This document shows positions 17,489 through 25,773 of a DNA stretch of 64,000 bases, piece after piece. The notes under the pieces are model-generated. The model worked only from the letters and a program-made list of their open reading frames with translations, was not told the DNA's origin and did no database searches. The first letter of the stretch is position 1, and the number at the start of each line of letters is the position of its first letter. A program made the position numbers and the translations under genes. Origin of the DNA: Bradyrhizobium sp. DOA9. Lineage in GTDB: Bacteria; Pseudomonadota; Alphaproteobacteria; Rhizobiales; Xanthobacteraceae. The stretch spans positions 4,453,725-4,517,724 of the forward strand of contig NZ_DF820425.1 of NCBI RefSeq assembly GCF_000617845.2, given 5' to 3'.

Positions 17489-18758
17489 ACGGCTGTCCGG
17501 TTTAAACTTGGCATAGTCTTAGGCTCATCTGGCGGTCATTTTTGATAATTGGGGGCGGTGGGTCGAGAAGGTGATCGATCCGCCGCCGCTGCATGAGATT
17601 TTGAGCGACCAGGCGGGTGAAGATCAGAAGGTTCTCGACGCTTTGTTGTGCTTTGTGGGCCGAACGCAAGAGCAGGAAGGCGATCAGCGCGATGGCGATC
17701 TGGATGCGCACGGCATTCTCGGACGTGCCGAAGAAGTGACGGATTTTGAGAGTGTGCTTGACCCAGCGGAAGAACAGCTCGATCTGCCAGCGCCTCTTGT
17801 AGAGTTCAGCAATCTCGTCGGCCGGGGCATCGAGATCATTGGTCACGATGCGCAGGATCTTGCCGGTCTCGGTGCGAACCGTGATCTCGCGCACCGGATC
17901 CCTGAAGGGGTTTTTGCGGGACTTTGCTTGCCGTGCAGGCAACAGACCTATGCGGTCGGAGAGCGCGCAGGAGCCTTCAGGCAGCTTGTTCTCGATCGTG
18001 TCGCTCAGGGGCGTGTTGACCTTGAGCCGTGTCACCAGGCGGCATCCCGCAGCGTCGAGCTCAGCCCACCAGCCATAATCGTAGTAGCCGAGGTCGAAGA
18101 TATAGGTGGCCCCGGGGCGGATCGGCATGGCCTTGGCGACGGTGATGTCGTTGACGTTGGCGGGCGTCAGTTCGGCGAAGCTCGGAAGCTCACTGTCGGG
18201 ATTGTAGACGATATGCAGCTTGACCCCATGCACGCCGGAGCAAAACCGCGCCCAATCGGAACTCAGAGAGTTCAGCCGAAAGCCGGTCGAATCGACCAGA
18301 TACACCGCTTCGGCCAGTTTATCGGCAAGATCACGTTCGCAGCGGCCCATCAGCACCGCCAACAGTTCGGCAAAGACCGCGCTGGACCGCCTGGCGTTGG
18401 CGTCAGCCAAGGTCGAGCGCGACAGCTCTTTGGTTCCGAGATGGTAGAGCCGTGCGGCATGGCTCTCGAAGGATGCTTCGATCGATCGGAGGCTCTGGGC
18501 GTCCGAAAGCTGCGCGTACAGCATCGCAACAAACTGATCCTGTGTGCTGAGCCGCCGCACCCGCTTATTGGCCTGGTACCTGTCCACAAGCCGGTCCAGA
18601 ACACCCCACGGCACCAAGTTCAGAATGCCGTGAAATACTGTATTGTGGTGGCGCATGGCGGGACTCTCCTGGCGTGTCTCGAACATTTGGCGATGCTCAA
18701 GACCGTAGAAGAATCCACGCCATGCGCCCTGTCCACGAAAATTAAACCGGACAGCCGT
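17489..18758 (-). mobile_element. Complete IS4-family insertion sequence (1270 bp)
   Basis: The element has perfect terminal inverted repeats, ACGGCTGTCCGGTTTAA at the left and its complement ending ACAGCCGT at the right, and one full-length transposase gene. It is flanked by an 11-bp direct duplication, within the range known for IS4 relatives. It interrupted an intergenic palindrome between maeB and the DoxX gene, leaving half of the palindrome on each side. Intact ends, gene and duplication imply a recent and possibly active insertion. Confidence 0.93.
17502..18656 (-). CDS. IS4-family DDE transposase
   Basis: The 384-residue protein has the DDE catalytic residues of IS4-type enzymes: Asp in YLVDSTGFRLN, Asp in YIFDLGYYDYGWW, and the Glu within the family signature Y-x2-R-x3-E-x6-K (YKRRWQIELFFRWVK). 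An N-terminal DUF4372-like region (FHGILNLVPWGVLDRLVDRY) precedes the catalytic domain. I start at 18656, where AGGAGAG lies 7 bases before ATG; the longer frame from 18686 lacks a ribosome site. The stop codon lies within 16 bases of the element end. No frameshift or stop is seen, so it is likely functional. Confidence 0.95.
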   Translation of the reverse strand: MRHHNTVFHGILNLVPWGVLDRLVDRYQANKRVRRLSTQDQFVAMLYAQLSDAQSLRSIEASFESHAARLYHLGTKELSRSTLADANARRSSAVFAELLAVLMGRCERDLADKLAEAVYLVDSTGFRLNSLSSDWARFCSGVHGVKLHIVYNPDSELPSFAELTPANVNDITVAKAMPIRPGATYIFDLGYYDYGWWAELDAAGCRLVTRLKVNTPLSDTIENKLPEGSCALSDRIGLLPARQAKSRKNPFRDPVREITVRTETGKILRIVTNDLDAPADEIAELYKRRWQIELFFRWVKHTLKIRHFFGTSENAVRIQIAIALIAFLLLRSAHKAQQSVENLLIFTRLVAQNLMQRRRIDHLLDPPPPIIKNDRQMSLRLCQV

Positions 18759-18769
18759 GGGTCAAACCC
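18759..18769. repeat. Right target-site duplication of the IS4-family element
   Basis: An exact copy of GGGTCAAACCC found at 17478-17488. It is followed by GGCCATGACG, the other half of the interrupted palindrome. Confidence 0.85.
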
Positions 18770-18943
18770 GGCCATGACGCCGAGAGAGTGGTAGTCACCT
18801 CATTCCAGTTGGTTCGATTCTGCTAGAGAGCGCCAACTTTGAATTCCTTTCAGTTCGCGATTTCCTCGTTTGTAAACCGGCGCACGACTCTCCATAATCC
18901 CATCAAGCGTTCCGTGCAGGAGCACTTTGCCAAGAGGTCGATC

Positions 18944-19396
18944 ATGCCAGCGTTCGTGACTTTCGGGCGAATCCTGTTCGCCGTGCTGTTCATCTACACG
19001 GGCGCGACCAAGCTCTTTGCCATGCAGGCGACCGCCGACGTCATCGCTGGCAAGCTCGTGGTGCCCGATGTCGTCGCGCCTTACGCCAAGCAGGTCGAGA
19101 CGGCGACGGCCATGACCACGCCGCAGCTCTTGGCGATCGCGATTGGGGGACTCGAGATCATCGCAGGGCTGATGATCGCGCTGAATTTCGGCGCGCGCTT
19201 CTTCGCGATGCTGCTGATCGTCTACGTCGCCGTCGCGACTTTCCTGTTCTACGATTTCTGGAACATGGCGGCGCCCGAAAACGCCAAGATGCTGGTGGAC
19301 GCGCTCAAGAACCTCTCGATCATCGGCGCGCTCTGCATGATCATCGGCTACGGCCGCATTACGCGCCCGGCCGAGGCGGCCTACGGCGACGTCTAG
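18944..19396 (+). CDS. DoxX-family membrane protein
   Basis: The 150-residue protein has four hydrophobic helices (FGRILFAVLFIYTGATKLF; LLAIAIGGLEIIAGLMIAL; FFAMLLIVYVAVATFLFYDF; LSIIGALCMIIGYGRI), the DoxX/DoxD arrangement found in small inner-membrane proteins tied to redox and thiol stress. I start at ATG 18944, with an AGAGG site 6 bases upstream; the longer frame from 18839 has no ribosome site and is poorly coding. It is the first gene after the insertion sequence, and its promoter region is now only about 170 bp from the IS end. Exact role unknown. Confidence 0.85.
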   Translation: MPAFVTFGRILFAVLFIYTGATKLFAMQATADVIAGKLVVPDVVAPYAKQVETATAMTTPQLLAIAIGGLEIIAGLMIALNFGARFFAMLLIVYVAVATFLFYDFWNMAAPENAKMLVDALKNLSIIGALCMIIGYGRITRPAEAAYGDV

Positions 19397-19433
19397 CGCT
19401 CACTCCGCGGCCGATTATCGGGTCTCGGCACAT

Positions 19434-19550
19434 ATGTCAGCCGGCTTTGCGCTGGTCGGCGGCGGGGCCAATTTCAGCCCGCTAAGCCAGCAAGATAAGA
19501 AGTGGTATTATATTGCCGGTACTGTGCATGGGGTTGTTTTCGTAGTTTGA
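19434..19550 (+). CDS. Doubtful small ORF (38 aa)
   Basis: A frame of MSAGFALVGGGANFSPLSQQ, then a hydrophobic end (YYIAGTVHGVVFVV) could encode a tiny protein, but no ribosome site precedes it and its last third lies within a 22-base sequence shared with the intergenic stretch at 42006-42028. It may be a remnant gene end or chance. Confidence 0.2.
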   Translation: MSAGFALVGGGANFSPLSQQDKKWYYIAGTVHGVVFVV

Positions 19551-19575
19551 ATCGGCTCCCCCGATGTGAGCGAGC

Positions 19576-20139
19576 TCATGCCGAGAGGCCAGCTCGCCGC
19601 CACGGCGTCACGGTCACCTCATGCGCCGCGTCGAGCAGGTACGGCGCACCCGGCTTCAGGCCGTGCGCAGCCAGCACCTGGTGAGGCGTCCGCTGGGGCA
19701 CGCCGACGAAGCATCCTTCACCGCCGGGCAGCCGCACATGCGGAGCCTCCGACAGCCAGAACGTGTCGTAGCGGTCCATGAACAGGTCGAACACGACCGG
19801 GCCGCCGATGATGGCGACCATGCCGGAGGCGACGTCGGCAAAGGCGCAGGCCTCCTCGAAGCTCGCATGCGCCGGATTCCACAGCGTCGCGTTCGGCATC
19901 TCCGGATCGACGGTGAGGTCCCTGATCTTGCGGGTCAGGATCAGCCGCTTGCGCTTGGCCGAATTCGGCTGCTGCTCGTGCGAGCGTCGGCCGTGCACGA
20001 TCAGCGCGGCGCGATCGAGCGCCTGCTCGAAGAACCGCTTGTCGCCTTCGAATTTCAAGGTCTCAGGCATGATGTGCGACGGATCGGCGAGCATGCCGTC
20101 CGCGGAGACGATGACGTAGCCTTCGATACGGAAAGACAA
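19576..20139 (-). CDS. Dihydrofolate reductase-fold (RibD C-terminal-like) protein
   Basis: The 187-residue protein has the DHFR-like core: an N-terminal strand and loop (EGYVIVSADGMLAD), a central RAALIVHGRRSHE segment, and the GG dinucleotide-binding motif in MVAIIGGPVVFDLFM. It is shorter and more diverged than FolA and looks like the RibD C-terminal reductase group, so an NAD(P)H-dependent reductase of unknown substrate is the safest call. It is cytosolic. Its start is 9 bp from the stop of the upstream polysaccharide deacetylase gene on the same strand, so the two may share a transcript. Confidence 0.75.
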   Translation of the reverse strand: MSFRIEGYVIVSADGMLADPSHIMPETLKFEGDKRFFEQALDRAALIVHGRRSHEQQPNSAKRKRLILTRKIRDLTVDPEMPNATLWNPAHASFEEACAFADVASGMVAIIGGPVVFDLFMDRYDTFWLSEAPHVRLPGGEGCFVGVPQRTPHQVLAAHGLKPGAPYLLDAAHEVTVTPWRRAGLSA

Positions 20140-20148
20140 TTGCGACGG

Positions 20149-21171
20149 CTATTCGGAAACGGTCGTCACCACCGAATTGACCGGGCGCTGGCTCACCGTC
20201 GGCAGCTTGAGGTCCTTGATCAGCTCCTGGTCGTATTCCGGCAGGGTCGAGGCCGGGAACTTGGCGCGCATCGCCACCACCTTGTAGCCGCCGGCCTTCA
20301 GCCGCTTGAGCAGCTCGGGCAGGGCCTCGGCCGTGTGCTTCTGGAAGTCGTGCATCAGGACGATGCCCTTGCCCCTGGTGTCGAGCTTCTTCATCACGGT
20401 CTCGACGATCTTCTCGGGCTTGGAGGCCTTGAAGTCGAACGAGTCGATGTCGCAGGAGAAGCTCGCGACGTTGCGGTTGCCGAGATAGGTGACCATCTCG
20501 GGCGGATGCTGCAGCGCCGGGAAGCGGAAGAACGGCGCGGGCGAGATACCGCCGAGCGCCCACTTCACCGCCGCAAAGCCCTTCTCGATCTCGTCCTTGC
20601 GCTGCGCTTCGTTGAGCTTCTTGTTGTTGAGGTTGGCGTGCGACCAGGTGTGGGCGCCGACGGTGTGGCCAGCTGCGTAGACCTGCTTGAGGATCTCCGG
20701 CTCGTAGGTCGCGTGCTTGCCGATGATGAAGAAGATTCCGGTGGTGCATTCGTCCGCGAGCGCCTTCAGCACGGCGGGCGTGTTGCGCGGCCAGGGGCCG
20801 TCGTCGAAGGTCAGCACGACCTCCTTGTCGCGCAGGAAGTCGAGCTCCTTGAAATGCTCGAAGCCGAAGCCGGGGCCGCCCGTGGTGTCGATCTCGACGG
20901 TGCGGGCGACGCCGAGCGCACCCGGTGTGTTGCACGCCGCGCGGGCCGGCTGCGGCGCCTGTTTCGGCGGCGGCGGATTGACGAAGCCCGCCGGCGCCGC
21001 AGCCGCTGCTGCAGGCGCGGGCGCTGCGGGGGAGGTTGCAGCCGCCGGTGTTGCCGCCGGCGCGGCTTGCGGTGCGGCCGCGGGCTTCGCGGCCGGCGTC
21101 TGCGACCATGCGGCGCCGGTCATCGCCACCGAGATCGCACCTGCTAATATCAGTCCTGCCGCCACACGCAT
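20149..21171 (-). CDS. Secreted polysaccharide deacetylase (NodB-homology domain)
   Basis: The 340-residue protein has a signal peptide (MRVAAGLILAGAISVAMTG, cleaved near AWS-QT), then an Ala/Pro linker (residues 24-75), then a NodB-type deacetylase domain. Motif 1 is TFDDGP (121-126) and motif 2 is HTWSH (174-178), which together give the Asp-His-His metal site. These enzymes remove acetyl groups from N-acetylated sugars such as peptidoglycan, chitin oligomers or exopolysaccharide, and here act in the periplasm. I start at 21171 with a GAGGACA site upstream; the longer frame reads through that site. A DHFR-fold gene follows 9 bp later. Confidence 0.9.
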   Translation of the reverse strand: MRVAAGLILAGAISVAMTGAAWSQTPAAKPAAAPQAAPAATPAAATSPAAPAPAAAAAAPAGFVNPPPPKQAPQPARAACNTPGALGVARTVEIDTTGGPGFGFEHFKELDFLRDKEVVLTFDDGPWPRNTPAVLKALADECTTGIFFIIGKHATYEPEILKQVYAAGHTVGAHTWSHANLNNKKLNEAQRKDEIEKGFAAVKWALGGISPAPFFRFPALQHPPEMVTYLGNRNVASFSCDIDSFDFKASKPEKIVETVMKKLDTRGKGIVLMHDFQKHTAEALPELLKRLKAGGYKVVAMRAKFPASTLPEYDQELIKDLKLPTVSQRPVNSVVTTVSE

Positions 21172-21336
21172 GGTGTTGTCCTCGAGATTGATCCCGTTGT
21201 TCCGCCGCGGCTTTTCGCCTGCGGCAAAAACCGTCCTGCCCAAACCATCCTAGCCTAGATGGTGGGCCATCGCCATTGCAACGGCTGTTTGATGCCGCGC
21301 CGCAATTGTGCCCAACCGGATGGCGTGCACCTTGCG

Positions 21337-21906
21337 TCAAGTGTCGGCCAGGGCTCTGGCAATGGCGGTCTTGATCCGCGTGTCGGCCGGCTCGACGGCG
21401 GATGGAAACACCTCGGCGACATAGCCATCGCGGCCGATCAGGTATTTGTGGAAGTTCCAGCGCGGAACTTCTTTCGGTCGGGCCTCGGCGGCCCATTTGT
21501 AAAAGGGATGCGCCTTTGCGCCGACCACCGCCGCCTTGGCCGTGATCGGAAAGGTAACACCATATTGGTGGTGCGCGGTCTGCGTGATCTCGCTGCTGCC
21601 GCCGGGCTCTTGGCCGCCGAAATCGTTGGAGGGCACGCCGATCACGGTGAGCCCGCGCCCGCGAAACTCGTTCCATATCTCCTGCAGGCCGGCATATTGC
21701 GGCGTGTAGCCACAGAGCGAGGCCGTGTTCACCACCAGCAGCGGTTTGCCGGTGAACGCTGCGAGGCGGATATCGTCGCCTGACAAAGCGGGGAAGGAGA
21801 AGGCGTAAGCCGAGATCCGGCTCATTGCGCCATCAGCGAGGGCGCGCGTGACAGGCGCGAATGCGCCTGCAAGCGTGACGCTCAGCACGGTCCTGCGATT
21901 CATCAT
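21337..21906 (-). CDS. Exported glutathione peroxidase-family thiol peroxidase
   Basis: The 189-residue protein carries an N-terminal export signal (MNRRTVLSVTLAGAFAPVTRALA) and the glutathione peroxidase domain. The peroxidatic Cys is Cys65 in NTASLCGYTPQY, followed by the PSNDFGGQEPGG loop and the WNFHKYLI motif that completes the catalytic tetrad. It uses Cys rather than selenocysteine, so it probably draws electrons from thioredoxin-like donors. Most bacterial relatives are cytosolic, so a periplasmic form suggests defence against envelope peroxides. It stands alone between the deacetylase and L,D-transpeptidase genes. Confidence 0.9.
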   Translation of the reverse strand: MMNRRTVLSVTLAGAFAPVTRALADGAMSRISAYAFSFPALSGDDIRLAAFTGKPLLVVNTASLCGYTPQYAGLQEIWNEFRGRGLTVIGVPSNDFGGQEPGGSSEITQTAHHQYGVTFPITAKAAVVGAKAHPFYKWAAEARPKEVPRWNFHKYLIGRDGYVAEVFPSAVEPADTRIKTAIARALADT

Positions 21907-21997
21907 GACGGTGTCCCCCGAGATGATCCAAGGGCATGTTACTCCGCCAGTGCGGCCTCACGCGTCAACACCGCGTTATCGAACGCGGCCTCGCGAG

Positions 21998-23533
21998 CTA
22001 GTACAGGCGGACGATGAAGTCGGTGCCTTCGCCGGTCTCGCCCTGGTTGATGCCCTGGTCAGATACGATGATCGAGCCGCCCGACGTGAGCATCTCGTTG
22101 ATCTTCGCCATGGTCTCAGTGGGGACCGAGATGCGGTCGAGGGCTTCAGCCGGGCTGTCCGGCGTCACCACCGGTTTTGCGGCGACCGGGATCACGGCTG
22201 CGCCGCGCTGGCGTCGCGTCATGCGGCTCTCGTCCTCGCGCACCGCCGAACGGGCGGACACGGGCAGCGACACCACCGACCAGCGCAGCGCGTTGGCATC
22301 GGCCTTGTCGAGTTCGGCCGTGAAGACATGCGTGCCGAGCGGCCGGTCGCTCGCGGCGATCGTGACGGGCACCTCGAACAGCGGCGCAAAATTCTGCCGC
22401 ACATAAAGCTTGGAATCCTTGCGGCTGATGAAGACGGCAATCTGGCCGGCCCGCTTCGGCGCGTCCGGCTTTGCCGCCGGCGCAGGATCGGTGACGCGGC
22501 CCTCGTCCTTCTTTGCATCGGGGACGGTGGCGAGCGCTGGCGCATCGGGTGCCTTCGCGGCTTCCGTTTTAACCGGCTCGACCTTGTCGGCCGGCTTGTT
22601 CTCGTTCGCCGGCTTGGCGGCGCCTTCGGACGCTGGCTTGTCCGCTTCGGCCGTCTTGACCTCGTCGGCCGTCGCGGCGGGTTCCTCGCGCGCAGCCGCA
22701 TTGCCGGTGGTTACGTCCGACAACACGGCGTGGCCGACGGAAGTGCGCAGCTCGATCACGCTGTCGGCGCTGGCCGTCTTGGTCTCGACCGGCTTGGCTT
22801 CGGTCGTGCCTTTATCGGCCTTGTCGGCGACATTGGTCTGCGGCGCGAGGCTCGCTGCGGGCTGCGGCGGCACGCGCACGGAGGCGAGCAGGGGATGGGA
22901 GAAGCCTTGCGGCGAGATCTGGCCGGGTGCCACGATCACGCGCGCGCCCATCCTGGTCCAGTTCCACATCTTCGTCGCGAACGCCATGGGCATGCGGATG
23001 CAGCCATGTGAGGCCGGATAGCCCGGCAGCGCGCCGGCATGCATCGCGACGCCGGACCAGGTGATCCGCTGCATATACGGCATCGGCGCGCCGCTATAGA
23101 TGTTGGAACGGTGGAATTTGTGCTTCTGGATGATGCTGAACACGCCCATCGGCGTCGAGTGGCCCTTCATGCCCGTCGACACCGGCGATTCCGCGAACAC
23201 GCCGGTGTTGTCGTAGACCGTCACCTTCTGCCGGTCGATCGAGACGACGATGACGAGCGGTCCTTGCGGCTTGGTGCCGGCTTCCTTCTCGACGACGACG
23301 TCCTTCTTGCTTGCAGCGCCGCGCTTTTGCGGCTTCTGGCGCGGCATTTCGGGAAGCCGCTCTTGCCGGGCGTAGTAGGACCCGTGGGAATAGTCGGTCC
23401 AATAATAATATGCTGCGTCTGCCTGGCTGGTCGCGCCGATTGCACCCGCCGCCGTCAGAATGGCGACCTGCCACAGCCGTGCCGGCTTGGCAGAAGAACC
23501 CCACCCGTTCACGCTGTTCATCCTCGAATCCAT
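21998..23533 (-). CDS. L,D-transpeptidase (YkuD domain) with a long disordered tail
   Basis: The 511-residue protein has a signal sequence (to about residue 40), a Tyr-rich segment, and a YkuD catalytic domain at residues 90-200. The active site reads MHAGALPGYPASHGCIRM, with the nucleophile at Cys178. Such enzymes make 3-3 peptidoglycan crosslinks or attach proteins to the wall. The region 215-370 is Ala/Pro/Lys/Glu-rich and probably disordered, and a second folded C-terminal part (IAVFISRKDSKLYVRQNFAP) repeats elements of a catalytic-domain-like fold without the Cys. An alternative start at residue 5 (MNSVNGW) is equally likely. Confidence 0.9.
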   Translation of the reverse strand: MDSRMNSVNGWGSSAKPARLWQVAILTAAGAIGATSQADAAYYYWTDYSHGSYYARQERLPEMPRQKPQKRGAASKKDVVVEKEAGTKPQGPLVIVVSIDRQKVTVYDNTGVFAESPVSTGMKGHSTPMGVFSIIQKHKFHRSNIYSGAPMPYMQRITWSGVAMHAGALPGYPASHGCIRMPMAFATKMWNWTRMGARVIVAPGQISPQGFSHPLLASVRVPPQPAASLAPQTNVADKADKGTTEAKPVETKTASADSVIELRTSVGHAVLSDVTTGNAAAREEPAATADEVKTAEADKPASEGAAKPANENKPADKVEPVKTEAAKAPDAPALATVPDAKKDEGRVTDPAPAAKPDAPKRAGQIAVFISRKDSKLYVRQNFAPLFEVPVTIAASDRPLGTHVFTAELDKADANALRWSVVSLPVSARSAVREDESRMTRRQRGAAVIPVAAKPVVTPDSPAEALDRISVPTETMAKINEMLTSGGSIIVSDQGINQGETGEGTDFIVRLY

Positions 23534-23729
23534 AATCCAAATCAGACGTTAGTCTCGCAAAGGGGATACGCGTTCACCAGCAGCGCGGTTCTGCCATCAG
23601 CTACTTTTGTCCAAGGCGTAGCAAAAAAGCCTCACGGAGCGGTAAACGGCGGCCGCGTCCCACCCTGCGCCGCCTTCCTGATCGCCGTTTGCGTTCCTAC
23701 ATTGCGGGGACTTGTTACCGGAGAAGTTC

Positions 23730-24278
23730 ATGTCATCTCGTTTCCCTGGTCTTTCCAGCATCCGCTTGAAAGCCCTCGCTTTATTCCTCCTGGCCTTGAT
23801 CGCGCCATCGGCATCGGCATCTGCGGCCGACGAGCCCGATCTGATCTTCCGCCGCTCCACCGTGTTCAAATGGATGAGCCCGAACGACAAGCTCGCGACC
23901 TATGGTCTCGACGATCCCGAAGTCGAGGGCGTCGCCTGTCATTTCACGGTGCCGGAGAAGGGCGGCTTCAAGGGCTGGCTCGGCCTCGCCGAGGAGGTCT
24001 CGGACATCTCGCTGGCCTGCCGCCAGGTCGGTCCGATCAAGTTCAAGCACAAGATGGAGCAGGGCGACGACATGTTCCGCCAGCGCCGCTCGCTGTTCTT
24101 CAAGAAGATGCAGATCGTGCGCGGCTGCGACGCCAAGCGCAACGTGCTGGTCTACATGGTCTATTCGGACAAGCTGATCGAAGGCTCGCCCAAGAACTCA
24201 ACCTCGACGGTGCCGATCATGCCGTGGGGGCCGGCGGACGCAAACGTCCAGAAGTGCGGCGAGTTCTTCACGCAATGA
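23730..24278 (+). CDS. creA: CreA-family exported protein
   Basis: The 182-residue protein has a signal peptide (MSSRFPGLSSIRLKALALFL, cleaved near ASA-AD) and the CreA domain, recognisable from VFKWMSPNDKLATYGLDDPEV, GVACHFTVPEKGG and the C-terminal YSDKLIEGSPKNSTSTVPI. The two Cys in VACHF and LACRQ, and two further ones, could pair in the periplasm. The function of CreA remains unclear in all species. I start at ATG 23730 with GGAGA 6 bases upstream; an in-frame start at 23712 adds six residues. It is divergent from the L,D-transpeptidase gene. Confidence 0.9.
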   Translation: MSSRFPGLSSIRLKALALFLLALIAPSASASAADEPDLIFRRSTVFKWMSPNDKLATYGLDDPEVEGVACHFTVPEKGGFKGWLGLAEEVSDISLACRQVGPIKFKHKMEQGDDMFRQRRSLFFKKMQIVRGCDAKRNVLVYMVYSDKLIEGSPKNSTSTVPIMPWGPADANVQKCGEFFTQ

Positions 24279-24286
24279 TGCGTCCT

Positions 24287-24499
24287 TCATGCCTGTGACG
24301 AGCCTGCGCTCACCCGGTGGCGGTCGCGCTGGGTCGCAAGCCGCGACCCGGTCAGCCGCACAAAGGTCTGCGGCGCCGCCTCGAAGCCGCGGCTCGATTG
24401 CAGCGCCATAGCGCCGGCGCTGCCGCGAATGGGCGGTTGATCTCCGCGATCCGTCGGTAAATTTTCATCGCGCGGCGTTGCGCGATTTGCCGCCATCAT
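24287..24499 (-). CDS. Possible small hypothetical protein (70 aa)
   Basis: A frame of MMAANRATPRDENLPTDRGD and then a low-complexity, Arg/Ala-rich remainder (ALQSSRGFEAAPQTFVRLTG) has a GAGGG ribosome site 6 bases before ATG 24499 and strong GC3 in its second half. No domain is recognised and no hydrophobic core is obvious, so it could be a small cytosolic, partly disordered protein or a false frame. It is convergent with creA with 8 bp between stops. ATG 24496 and 24505 are alternatives. Confidence 0.35.
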   Translation of the reverse strand: MMAANRATPRDENLPTDRGDQPPIRGSAGAMALQSSRGFEAAPQTFVRLTGSRLATQRDRHRVSAGSSQA

Positions 24500-24888
24500 G
24501 GCCATCCCTCACGTGAATGCGCCCGATGATTCGGGCGTCTCGGTTTCGATGGCTTTGGTCGTTGTCGAACCAACCCCGGTTCGACAGGATCCAGCCTTCT
24601 TTTGCCGTCTTTCAGCAGAAAAACGTAAAATGCGTGTGAAATGCGCGCGGCGGCCGCATGACGATGTGCCCGCGCGGAACCTGGCAGGCGACTTTGGCCT
24701 GCCGCGAGACCTGTCTGAAATATCTGGCATTTTCCGAGAATTGTTTCGTCGCCGCGGCCGGGACGAAACAATTCTCACGAAGACGAAACCATTTTCAGCG
24801 TTTCGCGCATCACGCGCGAAACCACCCATGGTTATCAGGCTCATAACGACGACGGCGCCCCGCCGGCCACCGAATTGGGACACACATC
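24500..24888. other. 389-bp stretch without a convincing gene, rich in hairpins
   Basis: No frame here looks like a gene. The stretch contains three separate perfect inverted repeats: GCCCGA/TCGGGC at 24521-24536, GTCGAACC/GGTTCGAC at 24564-24585, and the 15-bp repeat at 24736-24776. Base composition is lower in GC than its surroundings. It could hold a structured RNA or a regulatory region for the small exported protein downstream. Confidence 0.5.
24736..24776. repeat. Perfect 15-bp inverted repeat with 11-bp spacer
   Basis: Arms GAGAATTGTTTCGTC (24736-24750) and GACGAAACAATTCTC (24762-24776) are exact complements around the spacer GCCGCGGCCGG. A further GACGAAAC half-copy follows at about 24782. 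No T-tract follows on either strand, so an operator or an RNA hairpin is more likely than a terminator. Confidence 0.75.
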
Positions 24889-25053
24889 ATGCGCGCGCTC
24901 AGCTTCATCCTTGCTTTCGGTCTCGTCCTCGCCGGCTCCTCATGGGCGGGCGCGCCCGACGGCAATCTGCCCGGCGTCGGCACCTTCCAGTACAGCGGCT
25001 CGCCCGTTGCGGCTCCGGCCGCCCAGCCGATCGTGGTCGCTGCGCGCTTCTGA
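24889..25053 (+). CDS. Small exported protein (54 aa)
   Basis: ATG 24889 opens a 54-codon frame with a clear signal peptide (MRALSFILAFGLVLAGSSWA, cleavage near WAG-AP) and a short mature part rich in Gly, Pro and Ala (DGNLPGVGTFQYSGSPVAAP). Only about 33 residues would be left after cleavage. GC3 bias supports coding. No family is recognised. It is followed 32 bp later by another exported protein on the same strand. The ribosome site is weak (TTGGGA about 8 bases upstream). Confidence 0.6.
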   Translation: MRALSFILAFGLVLAGSSWAGAPDGNLPGVGTFQYSGSPVAAPAAQPIVVAARF

Positions 25054-25085
25054 CCGCCACCCACAAAACAGCCGGCAAAGCCATC

Positions 25086-25448
25086 ATGTTGCTTCGTCTC
25101 TGCGCCGCAGCGTTCGTGTCCCTTCTGACGATCAGCTCCGTTCAGGCGCAGGTCCGCTCACCTTCCAGGCTACCCGATCCACGCGGCGAATTCGTGCGCC
25201 AGTGTGCCCCGCGCATGCTCGGGCGCTGGGAGCATCCGGAGGAGGTCTGCGGCTGCCTGCACGATCACGCTGCTGCGGCCGTCGAGGACCGCGATCTGCG
25301 CGAAGCGTTGCTGCGCGGCATCAGCGAGACCGGCGTGCCCACCATCGAGACCGATTGGGTGCCGGCCTCCAAGCAGAGCGAGATCGGCCCGACCTTCACC
25401 AAGATCGCCAAACCGACCCTTCAGTGCATGTTCGATCCGGCGAAATAG
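25086..25448 (+). CDS. Exported hypothetical protein with four cysteines in the mature part (120 aa)
   Basis: The protein has a signal peptide (MLLRLCAAAFVSLLTISSVQ, cleaved near VQA-QV) and a mature part of about 98 residues with four Cys: FVRQCAPRML, EVCGCLHD and LQCMFD. Their placement would allow two disulfides in the periplasm. The His/Asp-rich EVCGCLHDHAAAAVEDRDL segment is notable, but no metal site can be claimed. I do not recognise the family. I start at ATG 25086; the longer upstream frame overlaps the preceding small gene. It is convergent with the gene at 25461. Confidence 0.75.
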   Translation: MLLRLCAAAFVSLLTISSVQAQVRSPSRLPDPRGEFVRQCAPRMLGRWEHPEEVCGCLHDHAAAAVEDRDLREALLRGISETGVPTIETDWVPASKQSEIGPTFTKIAKPTLQCMFDPAK

Positions 25449-25460
25449 CCTCTCGCGTCA

Positions 25461-25706
25461 TCACTTCGTTTTCGGGCCGTGCCGCGGCACGCAGGAGCTC
25501 GTGCGCGAGACTCCCTTGTCGGTCATCTTCGCGCCGCGCACTTCCCTGACCTGGCCGGCGGGGCAGGTTCCGTCATCCACGAGCACACGCTGGCCGAGCT
25601 TGAGGTCGCCGATGTCCTGCTCGCGTCCGATTGTGGCGGCGCCTGCCGTCGAGGCGAGCGCGATGGAGATCAGCAGCGATAGGCAGGTCGCTTGGCGCAG
25701 CAGCAT
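25461..25706 (-). CDS. Small exported protein (81 aa)
   Basis: The protein has a signal peptide (MLLRQATCLSLLISIALAST, cleaved near AGA-AT) and a compact basic mature domain (IGDLKLGQRVLVDDGTCPAG, then QVREVRGAKMTDKGVSRTSS and CVPR) with a Cys pair that could form a disulfide. It resembles small conserved rhizobial proteins of unknown function. An in-frame ATG at 25724 would add six residues; neither start has a good ribosome site, and I prefer the one that gives a normal signal peptide. It is convergent with the exported protein gene at 25086 with 12 bp between them. Confidence 0.7.
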   Translation of the reverse strand: MLLRQATCLSLLISIALASTAGAATIGREQDIGDLKLGQRVLVDDGTCPAGQVREVRGAKMTDKGVSRTSSCVPRHGPKTK

Positions 25707-25773
25707 GATGTGAGGTCCCGGCATCGATGCCGCAATCTAGGGAGCGGCGGGCGATTCTGATAGTGAAGCTTCG

